Assembly: GCF_002814095.1 (NCBI RefSeq)
Contig: NZ_CP021913.1
Span: 4,408,501 to 4,472,500, forward strand
Direction of reading: 5' to 3'
Source of the DNA: Sagittula sp. P11
GTDB lineage: Bacteria; Pseudomonadota; Alphaproteobacteria; Rhodobacterales; Rhodobacteraceae
DNA: 64,000 nt
Part shown: positions 22,524-31,270 of the stretch, in pieces
Layout: every line of letters starts with the position of its first letter
How positions within the stretch are numbered: position 1 is the first letter of the stretch
Program-made: the position numbers and the translations under genes
The notes under the pieces: model-generated
What the model saw: only the letters and a program-made list of their open reading frames with translations
The model's database searches: none
What the model was told of the DNA's origin: nothing

Positions 22524-23813
22524 ATGTCATTCCAATGGCTCAAACGCTATATGCCGCGCAGTCTTTTCGGGCGCGCCGCACTGATCCTCGTCCTGCCGGT
22601 GGTCACGCTGCAACTGGTCGTGTCGGTGGTCTTCGTCCAGCGGCACTTCGAGGACGTCACGGAACAACTGAGCCGGGAGCTTTCGCGCGCGGTGAACCTG
22701 GCCATGGACGAAACGGTGGACAACCGGGTCGACGGCCTGCTGGGGATCTTTCCGCAGCGTGTCGATGACTCGGCGGAGCCAGCCGAAAACCTGCGCAGGT
22801 GGTACGACTTCACCGGCCTCATAGTGATCCGGACGCTGGAGGCACGGGTGCGGGGCCTGGAGAAGGTCGACCTGCCGGACGACAAAAGCGTGAACCTGTA
22901 CATCCGGCGCAACGGCCAGCTCTGGCTGGTTTCGGTGGACCGGACGCGCAGCTCGGCGACCAATGCGCACCAGCTCTTCGTCAACACGCTGTTCTTCGGC
23001 TTCCTGATGACGCTGATCGCCTTCCTGTACCTGCGCAACCAGTTGCGGCCGATCACCCGCATGGCCGAGGCGGCGGAGGCCTTCGGCAAGGGGCGCATCG
23101 TGCGATACTCGCCATCCGGCGCGACCGAGGTACGGGCGGCGGGCCGGGCCTTCGTCGACATGCGGAGCCGGATCGAGCGGCACATCGAGCAGCGTACCAT
23201 GATGCTGTCGGGGGTCAGCCACGACCTGAGGACGCCGATCACCCGGTTGCGGCTGGGCTTGTCGTTGCTCGATGACGAGGACCGGGAACCGCTTGAACGG
23301 GACGTGGAAGAGATGCAGCGCCTGATCGACACCTTCCTCGACTTTGCGCGGGGCGATGCGCAAGCCGGCCCTCCGGAGCCGGTAGACCCGATGGCCCTGA
23401 TCACCTCCATCGTCGAGGATGCGCAGCGAGCGGGACAGAACGTCAGCCTGGGTCCACTGGACGGGCAGGGCGAGGCGGCTCTGAGGCCACGGTCCCTGCG
23501 CCGGGCGGTCGAGAACCTGATCGGCAATGCCACGCGTTACGGCACGCAATGCCGGGTGTCGGCCAACATGACGGAGCGGTCCCTGCGCATACGCGTCGAG
23601 GACGACGGCCCGGGCATCCCCCCCGAGGATCGCGAGAGCGCGCTGAAACCCTTCGTGCGGCTCGATCCGGCGCGCAATCAGGACAAGGGTTCCGGCGTGG
23701 GCCTGGGGCTTGCCATCGCCGCCGACATCACGCGGTCGCACGGCGGCGTCCTGAGGCTGGGTGAAAGCGACGATCTGGGCGGCCTACGGGCCGACATCGT
23801 GATCGCGCTTTAG
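22524..23813 (+). CDS. EnvZ-like sensor histidine kinase
   Basis: A 429-residue membrane kinase. TM1 at about residues 15-36 and TM2 at about 153-173 enclose a periplasmic sensor of about 115 residues, followed by a HAMP domain and the dimerisation domain with phospho-His233 in SGVSHDLRTPITRLRL. The ATPase has an N box (ENLIGNATRYG), G1 (DDGPGIP) and G2 (GSGVGLGLAIA). This is the EnvZ/OmpR class. No response regulator gene stands beside it, so its partner must be elsewhere. The start at 22524 follows GGAGGGC and is 44 bases from the divergent MBL gene. Confidence 0.88.
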   Translation: MSFQWLKRYMPRSLFGRAALILVLPVVTLQLVVSVVFVQRHFEDVTEQLSRELSRAVNLAMDETVDNRVDGLLGIFPQRVDDSAEPAENLRRWYDFTGLIVIRTLEARVRGLEKVDLPDDKSVNLYIRRNGQLWLVSVDRTRSSATNAHQLFVNTLFFGFLMTLIAFLYLRNQLRPITRMAEAAEAFGKGRIVRYSPSGATEVRAAGRAFVDMRSRIERHIEQRTMMLSGVSHDLRTPITRLRLGLSLLDDEDREPLERDVEEMQRLIDTFLDFARGDAQAGPPEPVDPMALITSIVEDAQRAGQNVSLGPLDGQGEAALRPRSLRRAVENLIGNATRYGTQCRVSANMTERSLRIRVEDDGPGIPPEDRESALKPFVRLDPARNQDKGSGVGLGLAIAADITRSHGGVLRLGESDDLGGLRADIVIAL

Positions 23814-23975
23814 CGTCGCCGTACAGGGCGTTGTAAAAACTCCATTTACATTCAAATGCGATGCTTCGGACACGGATTTGCCGCCTTCTGTCCACCTGTC
23901 TGTCGTGCATCCGGGGGAATGTCCGGCAAGTGCGCCAGCTGCGCCACAGATCAACCCTGAGGGAGATACCGCCAA

Positions 23976-24251
23976 ATGGCCTTCACCGCATTCGCCGCTG
24001 CAACGCTGGGGCTGGCATCGCTGACCGCATCCGAGGCAGAGACACCCAAGCAGATGATCCTCGCGCAGGCACAACCTTACCTCGCGCAGAATTACGTCGT
24101 GCCGCAGGGTGGCGACTACATGACCACGCCCGAAGGGTGTACATATCGCCGCACCCAAGCGCCGGGTTACCCGCCGCGCTGGATCCTCGTGCTGAACCCG
24201 CATCACGTGGGCAAGGGCGTCGCACGCGGGAAATGCAGCGGTATGCGGTGA
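23976..24251 (+). CDS. Small secreted protein of unknown function (91 residues)
   Basis: Residues 1-21 form a signal peptide (AFTAFAAATLGLASLTASEAE). The mature part is a short polar protein with two cysteines (PEGCTYRRT and GKCSGMR) that could form a disulfide in the periplasm. RBS is GAGGGAGAT. Such small Tyr/Arg/Pro-rich secreted proteins are common in this family, without known function. Confidence 0.65.
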   Translation: MAFTAFAAATLGLASLTASEAETPKQMILAQAQPYLAQNYVVPQGGDYMTTPEGCTYRRTQAPGYPPRWILVLNPHHVGKGVARGKCSGMR

Positions 24252-24341
24252 CCGGCTGGTTTGGCCTGCTGCGAACCGGATACCAGTGGGTTGATGGCCG
24301 GCCAAGCACAGGGGCGTAGTTGGGGCGTGGCGCCCCGGGAG

Positions 24342-26537
24342 TCAGTTCATCTCCCGCGCCACCTCTTCGAGGAACCGGCCCAGCTTGTGCCGGTCGAGCG
24401 GCTTGGCCAGCAATTCGATCCCGAGCGCCTTGCAGTCCTGCCGCAACTGGGGCGAGCGATCTGCCGAGATCACAGCGCAGGGCAGGGGTCGTGCGACCCC
24501 GTCGTTGATGGCGTGGTACAGGCCGATCCCGTTTGCCCCGGGTCCAAGCTGGTAATCCAAGAGCAGGACATCCGGGCGCAGTTGCAGGTCGTCCAGCAAT
24601 GACAGGGCAGAGGCGGCGTCTTCCGCCTCGATGACGTTCACGCCCCAGCTTTCCAGCATGATCGACAGGGCGCGGCGGAGGGTCGGGTCGTTCTCGACCA
24701 TCAGCGCGATCAGGCCGGCATGGGACAGCTTCACCGGGCGGGCGCTGCGTGGACGGGCATCGGCGGTCCCGGGCGCGTGGCCCGCAATCGGCACGTTGAC
24801 CATGAAGCAACTGCCGCGCCCCACCTCGGACCAAAGACCCAGCGGATGGCCCAGCCGCGCGCAGGCGCGTTCCACGATGGCAAGACCCAGCCCGAGCCCC
24901 TCGTTGGTGGAGGCCTTGGTGTCCAGACGTCGGAACTCCTCGTAGATGGCGTTCTGATCCTCTTCGGCGATGCCGGGCCCGGTGTCCCAGACCTCGATCC
25001 GGGCCGAGCCGCCGTTGCGCCGCACGCCGACCAGCACCTTGCCCTCCATGGTGTAGCGGATGGCGTTGCCCAGCAGGTTCTGCACGATACGGCGCAGGTA
25101 GGTCGGGTCGCTCTCGACGATCAGGTTGCTGTCGACGATGGTCAGCTCCAGCCCCTTGCGCTCGGCCAGAACGCTCATCTCGTCGTTCAGGGGGCGCAGG
25201 ATTTCGGACATCCTGACGGGGCGCACGTTGAAGTGGATGCCGTCCGAGTCGAGCTTGGAGATATCCAGAAGCGCGTCGATGATCTGTTCGGCAGAGGTGA
25301 GCGCCGATTCCGCCTTTTCCAGAACGGCATGTTCGGCGGTGCCTTGGCAGCGATCGGCGAGGGAGGACACGTAAAGCTTCGCCGCCGACAAGGGTTGCAG
25401 AAGGTCATGAGAGGCTGCCGCCACGAACCGAGACTTCGACGCGTTCGCCCGCTCCGCCGCAGACAGCGCATCCTCCAGCTCAAGCGTCCGTTCCATCACG
25501 CGCTGTTCGAGGATCTCGTTCATCTCGAACAGGCGCCGCGCCGCTTCGCGCTCGGACGTCACGTCCGTGACCGAGACCACGAAACCGCCGTCCGGCATGC
25601 CGCGGCCAAAGACCTGAAGGACCGTCCGCTCGCCGCGCGTGACCTCGAAGGAGATCGGCGCGCGGTGATCGCGGCTCATGGCCCACCGCTGGAACCCGTC
25701 CCGGTCGATGCCCTGCGTGAACCGCACGTCGAGCGCCAGCCGCTCGATCAGCCCAGCGAAGGAGGCCCCGATCTGCAGCCGCCGCGCGTCGAGCGCCAGA
25801 AGGGCCCCCAGCTTGCCGTTCCAGCCAACGAGCCGGCCCTGATCATCGAAGATGCCGACGCCCTGGTTCAGGTGGTCCAGCGTCGCGCGGACCATCACTG
25901 CCTGCTTGTCGCGCAGCCGGTCCCGTTCGGCCCGCTCGATCCGGACGAGGTCCGTCACGTCGGTCTGAAGGACAACCGTGCCGCCGTTGGTCGTGCGATG
26001 CTCCGACACCTGCAACCATCGGCCGGGGCGCACCTGCACGTTGAACATGACGTGCCGGTCCTGGTGCCGCCTGATGCGCCGCGCCGACCAGCTTTCAGGG
26101 GTCTCGCCGTCGGGCAGAACAAGGTAGGCAGACCGGCTGACACGCGCCACATAGCCTTCGAAGGCCAAGCCCGGTGACAGATCGCGCGTGGTGTCCCGGA
26201 AGTCCATGCAGAACCGCGTGTTGCACATCACCAGCCGCTCATCGGCATCGAAGAGGGCGAACCCCTCCGACACCGCCTCGATCGCGTCGGCGAGGTTGCG
26301 ACGGGCGGCTTCCGCCTGCGCGTTCGCCTCGGACAGCTGTGCGTTCGACTCGTGCAGCAGATTGAGCGTGCGCTCCAGTTCGAGTGTCCGTTCGCGCACC
26401 CGCTTTTCCAGAAGGGCCGCGCGCTCGAACTGCGCATAGGCCGCGCCGTATTCGACGCGCTTCATCAGCGCCTGTGCGATCTGCAACAGTTTCTCGTTCT
26501 GCCGTTCGAGACTGTCGTTCGGATTGACCAACGACAT
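24342..26537 (-). CDS. Hybrid sensor histidine kinase/response regulator, NahK-like
   Basis: A 731-residue soluble hybrid kinase without TM helices. An N-terminal coiled coil (RVRERTLELERTLNLLHESN) precedes two PAS_7-type domains, another coiled coil, the kinase core with phospho-His377 in AAASHDLLQPLSAAK, an ATPase domain (NLLGNAIRYTM, DTGPGIAEED, GLGLGLAIVERA), and a C-terminal receiver with phospho-Asp661 in VLLLDYQLGPGANG. This layout matches NahK/NosP-associated kinases. It is 5 bases downstream of the FIST gene and in the same operon, so the FIST protein probably controls its autophosphorylation, with phosphorelay onward to the NarL-type regulator. Confidence 0.88.
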   Translation of the reverse strand: MSLVNPNDSLERQNEKLLQIAQALMKRVEYGAAYAQFERAALLEKRVRERTLELERTLNLLHESNAQLSEANAQAEAARRNLADAIEAVSEGFALFDADERLVMCNTRFCMDFRDTTRDLSPGLAFEGYVARVSRSAYLVLPDGETPESWSARRIRRHQDRHVMFNVQVRPGRWLQVSEHRTTNGGTVVLQTDVTDLVRIERAERDRLRDKQAVMVRATLDHLNQGVGIFDDQGRLVGWNGKLGALLALDARRLQIGASFAGLIERLALDVRFTQGIDRDGFQRWAMSRDHRAPISFEVTRGERTVLQVFGRGMPDGGFVVSVTDVTSEREAARRLFEMNEILEQRVMERTLELEDALSAAERANASKSRFVAAASHDLLQPLSAAKLYVSSLADRCQGTAEHAVLEKAESALTSAEQIIDALLDISKLDSDGIHFNVRPVRMSEILRPLNDEMSVLAERKGLELTIVDSNLIVESDPTYLRRIVQNLLGNAIRYTMEGKVLVGVRRNGGSARIEVWDTGPGIAEEDQNAIYEEFRRLDTKASTNEGLGLGLAIVERACARLGHPLGLWSEVGRGSCFMVNVPIAGHAPGTADARPRSARPVKLSHAGLIALMVENDPTLRRALSIMLESWGVNVIEAEDAASALSLLDDLQLRPDVLLLDYQLGPGANGIGLYHAINDGVARPLPCAVISADRSPQLRQDCKALGIELLAKPLDRHKLGRFLEEVAREMN

Positions 26538-26542
26538 GGGCG

Positions 26543-27721
26543 CTACGCCGGAGCGTCGTCCGGCGGGTAGATGGCCACGCCGGTCAGGGTCTGGTTCACG
26601 TGCAGGCCTCCGATCTGTTCACCGTAGGTGGAAAATCCCACCACCCGGTGTTGCCGCAGAAGCGAGGAGATTTCCCGCGTTTTCTGCACCTGACCCGCCG
26701 CAATGCGACGCAGGAGGCAGTCGAAGCCCAGAATATGATCGGGGGCACCGTCCTCGGCCATGGCTTCCAGACCGGCTTCGAGGTGTTTCGCAATGTCCTG
26801 ATCGCTGGCCAGCGTCAGGACCATGCCTTCGTTGATCGCCGAAAAGAACACGAGGTCCCCGTTGTCGCTGACCCTCTGGATGGCGCGGACGTGGTGGCTG
26901 TCGCCCAGGCGGACGACGACCGGATGCGCGGCAAACGTGAACGGGCCGAGCTGGTTCGGGTCCTTGCCCAGCAGGCGCGCGTATTCCTGGGCCGCCGGTT
27001 CGGCGTTGATCTCGTGCACCACGCGCGCCTCGGGCGTTGCAGAGGTCACCACCATGCGGACGCCCGTGGGGATCAGGTGGTCGAGGCTGAAAACCTTGAT
27101 CGGGCAGCGGGTGCGGACCATGGCGACAAGCGCGGCATTCTGCAGGACCATGCCGTTGCGCGACAGGAAGGTCGCGGAGAAATTGGTGCCGTCCCCAGAC
27201 GATCCACCGAACAGCGGTACAGGCCCCAGCCCGGTGGCCAGCACGGCGGTCAGTTGCTCTTCACGCAGGGACAGCCCGTCGACCAGCGTGAAGGCGAATT
27301 CGGAGCCCATCTCGGGCGCCCGGCGTGTCAGTTCCAGCCGGTCGGAGATGAGGCGATCGATCAGCCCCTGTTCGTCGAAGCGGTCGAGCGTCTCGACAGC
27401 GCAGGTGATGACCTCGAAATGGGACTTCGGAAACCCGATGGCGACGATCTGGCCGTCTTCGTAGCCTGCGCTGCCCAGTTCGCCGGCGGTGGTGCAAGCC
27501 AGCACATCGGCACCGCCGAAAGCGTCGGCGGCGTCCCGCGTCAAGGCGGCGAAATCCGCGTCAGGCGAAGCGAACAGGCAGACCAGCGCCAGGGGAGCGT
27601 CCCCAAGGGCCTGTGCCAGTTCCGTGACCGGGTCGTCGTCCAGGCAGTGCACCTGTGCGGTGCGCAGCGCCGTCGACCCGGTCCTTTCCTCCCGCGCGGA
27701 ACGTTCTTGCGCTCCGTCCAC
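26543..27721 (-). CDS. FIST-domain sensory protein (NosP-like)
   Basis: A 392-residue protein with FIST N (residues about 30-220, containing GGADVLACTTAGELGS and LFGGSSGDGTNF) and FIST C domains. FIST proteins sense small ligands; NosP members bind haem and nitric oxide and regulate a hybrid kinase encoded next door (family knowledge). The GTG start at 27721 has AAGGAA 8 bases upstream. It sits between the regulator gene (52 bases upstream) and the hybrid kinase (5 bases downstream), the typical NosP-NahK context. Haem binding is not evident from the primary sequence. Confidence 0.85.
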   Translation of the reverse strand: MDGAQERSAREERTGSTALRTAQVHCLDDDPVTELAQALGDAPLALVCLFASPDADFAALTRDAADAFGGADVLACTTAGELGSAGYEDGQIVAIGFPKSHFEVITCAVETLDRFDEQGLIDRLISDRLELTRRAPEMGSEFAFTLVDGLSLREEQLTAVLATGLGPVPLFGGSSGDGTNFSATFLSRNGMVLQNAALVAMVRTRCPIKVFSLDHLIPTGVRMVVTSATPEARVVHEINAEPAAQEYARLLGKDPNQLGPFTFAAHPVVVRLGDSHHVRAIQRVSDNGDLVFFSAINEGMVLTLASDQDIAKHLEAGLEAMAEDGAPDHILGFDCLLRRIAAGQVQKTREISSLLRQHRVVGFSTYGEQIGGLHVNQTLTGVAIYPPDDAPA

Positions 27722-27773
27722 TCCAAGTGTTCCTTATGGTCGCCTCTTGGCGCGACACCCGAGGATTATGTAT

Positions 27774-28487
27774 TCACATTCCGGTTGGCAAGTCCTTCCG
27801 GAAACCGCTGTCGGCAGCATTGGAGAACCGCGCCTCCTGCGCGACCAGTACCGCCTGCGTGCGGCTGTGTACCCCCAGCTTGCGCATGATTGCCGTCACA
27901 TGGGCCTTCACCGTGGTCTCGGCGATGGAGAGGTCAAAGGCGATCTGCTTGTTCAGCTTGCCCTCGCAAATCAGGTAGAGGATGCGCGCCTGCTGGTTGG
28001 TCAGGGAGGCCAGCCGCGCCAGCGCATCGTCGGGTTCAGAGGACTGCCCGCCGGTCGGGTCGATGAAGCCGTCCGGCACGAAGGACCGGCCCGAGGTCAC
28101 GGCCTCAAACGCGCGGCGGAAGACCGACCGTTGGGAATGCTTGGGTACGAACCCGTCCGCACCGGCCTTGAGCGCGTGGCTGATCATCCCGTTGTCGGCC
28201 ATGGAGGAGGCGACGAGGATCGCCGCCCGGGGCGCGGCGTTGCGCAACCGCACGAGGCCGTCCAGCCCGTTCACATCCGGCAGGTTGAGGTCCAGCACGA
28301 TCAGCCCGATGGCCGAATCCTGCGCCATGACCTCGAGCGCCTGTTCCAGTGTGCCGGCGGTCCGGATCTCCTGGAAATCGGCGATGGACTGGAGGGTCAG
28401 CGTCAGCGCGTCACAGAAGAGCGGGTGATCGTCGACCACCAGCGCCTTTTCCGGGCCGCGCACCTGTGCTTCAGCGGGCATACTCAT
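27774..28487 (-). CDS. NarL/LuxR-type response regulator
   Basis: A 237-residue response regulator: receiver domain with the acidic pair Asp19-Asp20, phospho-Asp66 in LIVLDLNLPD, and a LuxR HTH at the C-terminus (LTNQQARILYLICEG, then AETTVKAHVTAIMRKL). The start at 28487 was taken because the receiver begins shortly after; the longer upstream frame has no similarity. It is the first gene of the regulator-FIST-hybrid kinase set, so it is the probable output of that nitric-oxide or ligand-sensing pathway. Confidence 0.9.
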   Translation of the reverse strand: MSMPAEAQVRGPEKALVVDDHPLFCDALTLTLQSIADFQEIRTAGTLEQALEVMAQDSAIGLIVLDLNLPDVNGLDGLVRLRNAAPRAAILVASSMADNGMISHALKAGADGFVPKHSQRSVFRRAFEAVTSGRSFVPDGFIDPTGGQSSEPDDALARLASLTNQQARILYLICEGKLNKQIAFDLSIAETTVKAHVTAIMRKLGVHSRTQAVLVAQEARFSNAADSGFRKDLPTGM

Positions 28488-28754
28488 CTTGTCCGTGCCT
28501 TCTTGATGACGCGACCAGAATAGGCGCTGCGGCGTCGCGGGTCTCTTGGCGAAAGGTCTCATAGCGCGGTGCGTCGCGCTCAGGATACCACATTCCGCCC
28601 CGTGGCGCAGGGCCCCGCTGCAATGCGCAGACAAATCGGGAGTCAGAGCATTATGCACGCACGCTAATATGCCCGGCAGAATGGATCAGCCGGGGCAGGG
28701 GCAAGGCACGCCCGCTTCAGATACGGAAAGGACGGTCCGGGGTGGGGTCGGTTC

Positions 28755-28868
28755 TCAGAACCAGCTCTGCACGGTGCGTGCGCCGCCCGAAATGTCGTGG
28801 CCCAGCCCTTCGACCGTAGCACAGCCCGCCAGCCCCGCGGCCAGCGCCAGTATCAGGATCGTTCTCAT
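28755..28868 (-). CDS. Entericidin A/B-like small lipoprotein (37 residues)
   Basis: A very short gene: hydrophobic signal, lipobox LAGC at residues 13-16, then ATVEGLGHDISGGARTV. The TVxGxGxDI pattern after the lipidated Cys16 is that of entericidin EcnA/B proteins. It has a weak GAGG upstream of its ATG. Entericidins are envelope lipoproteins associated with stress or programmed lysis, though their exact role in this group is unclear. Confidence 0.8.
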   Translation of the reverse strand: MRTILILALAAGLAGCATVEGLGHDISGGARTVQSWF

Positions 28869-28946
28869 GGAGACCTCGCTCTATCTTGCCTGTTTCATTG
28901 CCTCGTCAGCCCCGCCGGTCATCTCGCCGGTTTGAGGGGCAGGAAT

Positions 28947-28962
28947 GGGCCCCGAAGGGCCC
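28947..28962 (-). terminator. Hairpin 8 bases after the YejA-like gene
   Basis: GGGCCC-TTCG-GGGCCC on the minus strand, immediately after the stop codon of the solute-binding protein. There is no proper U-tract, so it may only be a 3' stabilising hairpin. Confidence 0.4.
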
Positions 28963-28969
28963 GCTCCGA

Positions 28970-30799
28970 TCACTCTTCCCACCACCATACATCAGGCTGG
29001 AAGCCCAGCCAATCGCCATAAACGGGCAGCGTCGCGGGGTAATGCAGTTCCTTCGCATGGGCGATGCGGCTCAGGTCGTAGCGGTACATGATCGGGATCA
29101 CGTAGCGCCCGGTCGTCAGAACCCGGTCCAGCGCACGGACCGCCGAGACGAAATCTTCGTGGGTGTCCGCAGTCAGCATCTCGCCGATCATCGCCTCTGC
29201 CGCGGGGCTGTTCATGCCCATCCAGTTGCCGGTTCCCGGCGTGTCGACACCTGCCGCGCCCCAGTAGAGGTACTGCTCGTTGCCGGGGCTCAGGGACAGG
29301 CCGCGTTCGTAGTACGCCATGTCGAAGTCATAGGACTTCGTGCGGTCCTCGAACTGGGCGGAGTCCACCATGACCACCGTCGCATCTATGCCGAGGCGTT
29401 TGAGCGAGGTCGAGAAGATTTCGGCGATGGAGACGTTGTCGGTCTGGCCCTGGCGGATCAGGATCTCGAAGGTCACGGGCTGCCCCTCGGGCGAGGTCAT
29501 GACGCCGTCCTCGATCGTGTAACCGGCCTCCGCCATCAGGTCGAGCGCCTGTGCCGTGTTCGCCCGGTTGCGCACCGTGCCGTCGGCCACCGGCAGGCTG
29601 TAGCCTTCCAGCGCGCCGGGCAGAAGTTCGTCGGCGAAGGGTTCGAGGAGTTCGCGCACCTTGCCCTCGGCCGGACCGTCCTGCATCCCCAGCTCGGAGT
29701 TCGAGTAGTAGGAGGTGATCCGCGGCTGCACACCGCCGGTCTGCACGTCGTTGATGTACTCGAAGTTGAAGACGTGCATCATGGCATCACGCACGCGCCA
29801 GTCGTCGAACAGGTCGCGGCGGGAGTTCATGACAAAACCGTAAATCCCGGTGGGCCGCTCGTGCCCGATTTCCGATTTCACCACGTCGCCATTCTGCACG
29901 GCGGGGAAATCGTATTGCGAATTCCAGGTCTCGACATTGGTTTCGCGCAGCGAGGTGATTTCACCGGCCTTGAATGCCTCGAAATGCGCGGTGGCATCGG
30001 CAAAGAATTCCATCCGGATCGTGTCGAGATTGTCGGTGCCGACCTTGAAGGGCACGTCCTTGCCCCAGTAGTCCGGATCGCGGGTCAGCTCGACGAAGCG
30101 GCCGGGTTCGTAATCGGTGATCTGGTAGGGCGCGGAAGTGATCGGGATCACGTCGAGGCCGGAGTTCTCGAAGTCCACGCCATCCCATTGGGCTTTCTTC
30201 AGAATCGGGCGCATTCCCGCCAGCAGGGCCAGCTCGCGGTTTTCCTCGTTGAATGTGAAGCGGACGGAGCGTTCGCCGGTCTGCTCCATGCTCTCGACCT
30301 TGGCCCAGAAACCGCGATACCGGCCGTGGCCCTTCGTGCCGAGCGTCTCGTAGGACCACATGACGTCCTCGACCGTCACCGGGCTGCCGTCGGAGAATTT
30401 CGCCTCGGGTCGGAGGGTGAATTCAACCCAGTCGCGATTCGGTCCGACCTCTATCGATTCGGCCAGAACGCCGTAAAGTGTGAACGGTTCGTCGTAACTC
30501 CGGCCCATAAGGCTTTCATACGCAAGAAAACGCAGCTGCCACGGTGGCGTGCCTTTCAGGATATGCGGATTGAGGCTGTCGAAGCTGCCGACCTCGCCCA
30601 GAACGATCTTTCCGCCCTTGGGCGCATCCGGGTTGGCGTAGGGCAGGGACACAAAATCGGGTGGGAGCGCAGGCTCCCCATACATAGCTATGCCGTGCTG
30701 CGGTTCGGCCATCAATGCAGAGGCACAGAGAATCGAGCTCGCGGTAACTCCGATCCGGTTCCGAAACCGGCCCGAAATCCGGAAAGATTTTATGTTCAT
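28970..30799 (-). CDS. ABC transporter substrate-binding protein, family 5 (YejA-like)
   Basis: A 609-residue periplasmic binding protein for peptides or related compounds. A long signal peptide (residues 1-31, ending ASALMAEP) precedes the family 5 fold with GGKIVLGEVGSFDSLNPH and VEFTLRPEAKFSDGSPVT, the typical start of YejA-like proteins. Length agrees with YejA (about 600) more than with DppA. No permease or ATPase gene neighbours it, so the yejBEF components must be elsewhere or this is an orphan receptor. It is divergent from a predicted sRNA and bdhA. Confidence 0.88.
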   Translation of the reverse strand: MNIKSFRISGRFRNRIGVTASSILCASALMAEPQHGIAMYGEPALPPDFVSLPYANPDAPKGGKIVLGEVGSFDSLNPHILKGTPPWQLRFLAYESLMGRSYDEPFTLYGVLAESIEVGPNRDWVEFTLRPEAKFSDGSPVTVEDVMWSYETLGTKGHGRYRGFWAKVESMEQTGERSVRFTFNEENRELALLAGMRPILKKAQWDGVDFENSGLDVIPITSAPYQITDYEPGRFVELTRDPDYWGKDVPFKVGTDNLDTIRMEFFADATAHFEAFKAGEITSLRETNVETWNSQYDFPAVQNGDVVKSEIGHERPTGIYGFVMNSRRDLFDDWRVRDAMMHVFNFEYINDVQTGGVQPRITSYYSNSELGMQDGPAEGKVRELLEPFADELLPGALEGYSLPVADGTVRNRANTAQALDLMAEAGYTIEDGVMTSPEGQPVTFEILIRQGQTDNVSIAEIFSTSLKRLGIDATVVMVDSAQFEDRTKSYDFDMAYYERGLSLSPGNEQYLYWGAAGVDTPGTGNWMGMNSPAAEAMIGEMLTADTHEDFVSAVRALDRVLTTGRYVIPIMYRYDLSRIAHAKELHYPATLPVYGDWLGFQPDVWWWEE

Positions 30800-30878
30800 T
30801 TCGGCTACAATCCCTGTCTGCCCTTGTTTTCTTGACGCTGACCGTACCGCCGCTTTTACGCCTTTTCAAACTTTTAGC

Positions 30879-30907
30879 TTGGACTCACGCGGCGAATTGC
30901 TTATACA
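30879..30907 (+). promoter_or_regulatory. Sigma-70-type promoter for a predicted sRNA
   Basis: TTGGAC at 30879-30884, a 17-base spacer and TATACA at 30902-30907. Strong match to the consensus in both boxes. The start of transcription is expected near 30914. It is followed within 75 bases by an intrinsic terminator, with no coding sequence between. Confidence 0.7.
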
Positions 30908-30913
30908 GGGGGC

Positions 30914-30987
30914 ACTGCTCGATAGGTTTCTTGCCTGTATGAAACCTGCCTCAATGACTGAACCCCGGCTTCGGCCGGGGTTTTTTT
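30914..30987 (+). ncRNA. Predicted small RNA (about 74 nt)
   Basis: Bounded by the promoter at 30879-30907 and a textbook terminator at 30961-30986, with no start codon followed by a useful reading frame. The interior includes a hairpin-prone stretch (GGTTTCTTGCCTGTATGAAACC pairs GGTTTC with GAAACC). It lies in the divergent spacer between the YejA-like gene and bdhA and could regulate either in trans. Expression is inferred only. Confidence 0.6.
30961..30986 (+). terminator. Intrinsic terminator of the predicted sRNA
   Basis: ACCCCGGC-TTCG-GCCGGGGT stem with tetraloop, followed by seven T. No plus-strand coding gene ends here, which is the main reason to propose an sRNA. Confidence 0.9.
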
Positions 30988-31270
30988 CTGTCCATTGACC
31001 GGGTGGCTCTGACCTGTCTGACGATACGGAACCCTGCAGCACGATCCCGAAGCGCGGATCAAACGATGGTGTGCCGTAGAATGCCCGCGGACTCCGGTCA
31101 ATGCCGACCTTCAGGGGTCCGGTGTCGCCGGCGTCTTCCAGCCGGTTCTGCCGGTTCGGCGCAGGGTCGCTTCGGAAAATCTTGCCCCCCGAGACGGATT
31201 GCCCCTGTCGCTTCAGCCCGCGAGGATTAGGATGCTGCAGGACAGCATGAACTCGCACGGAGACAGACAC

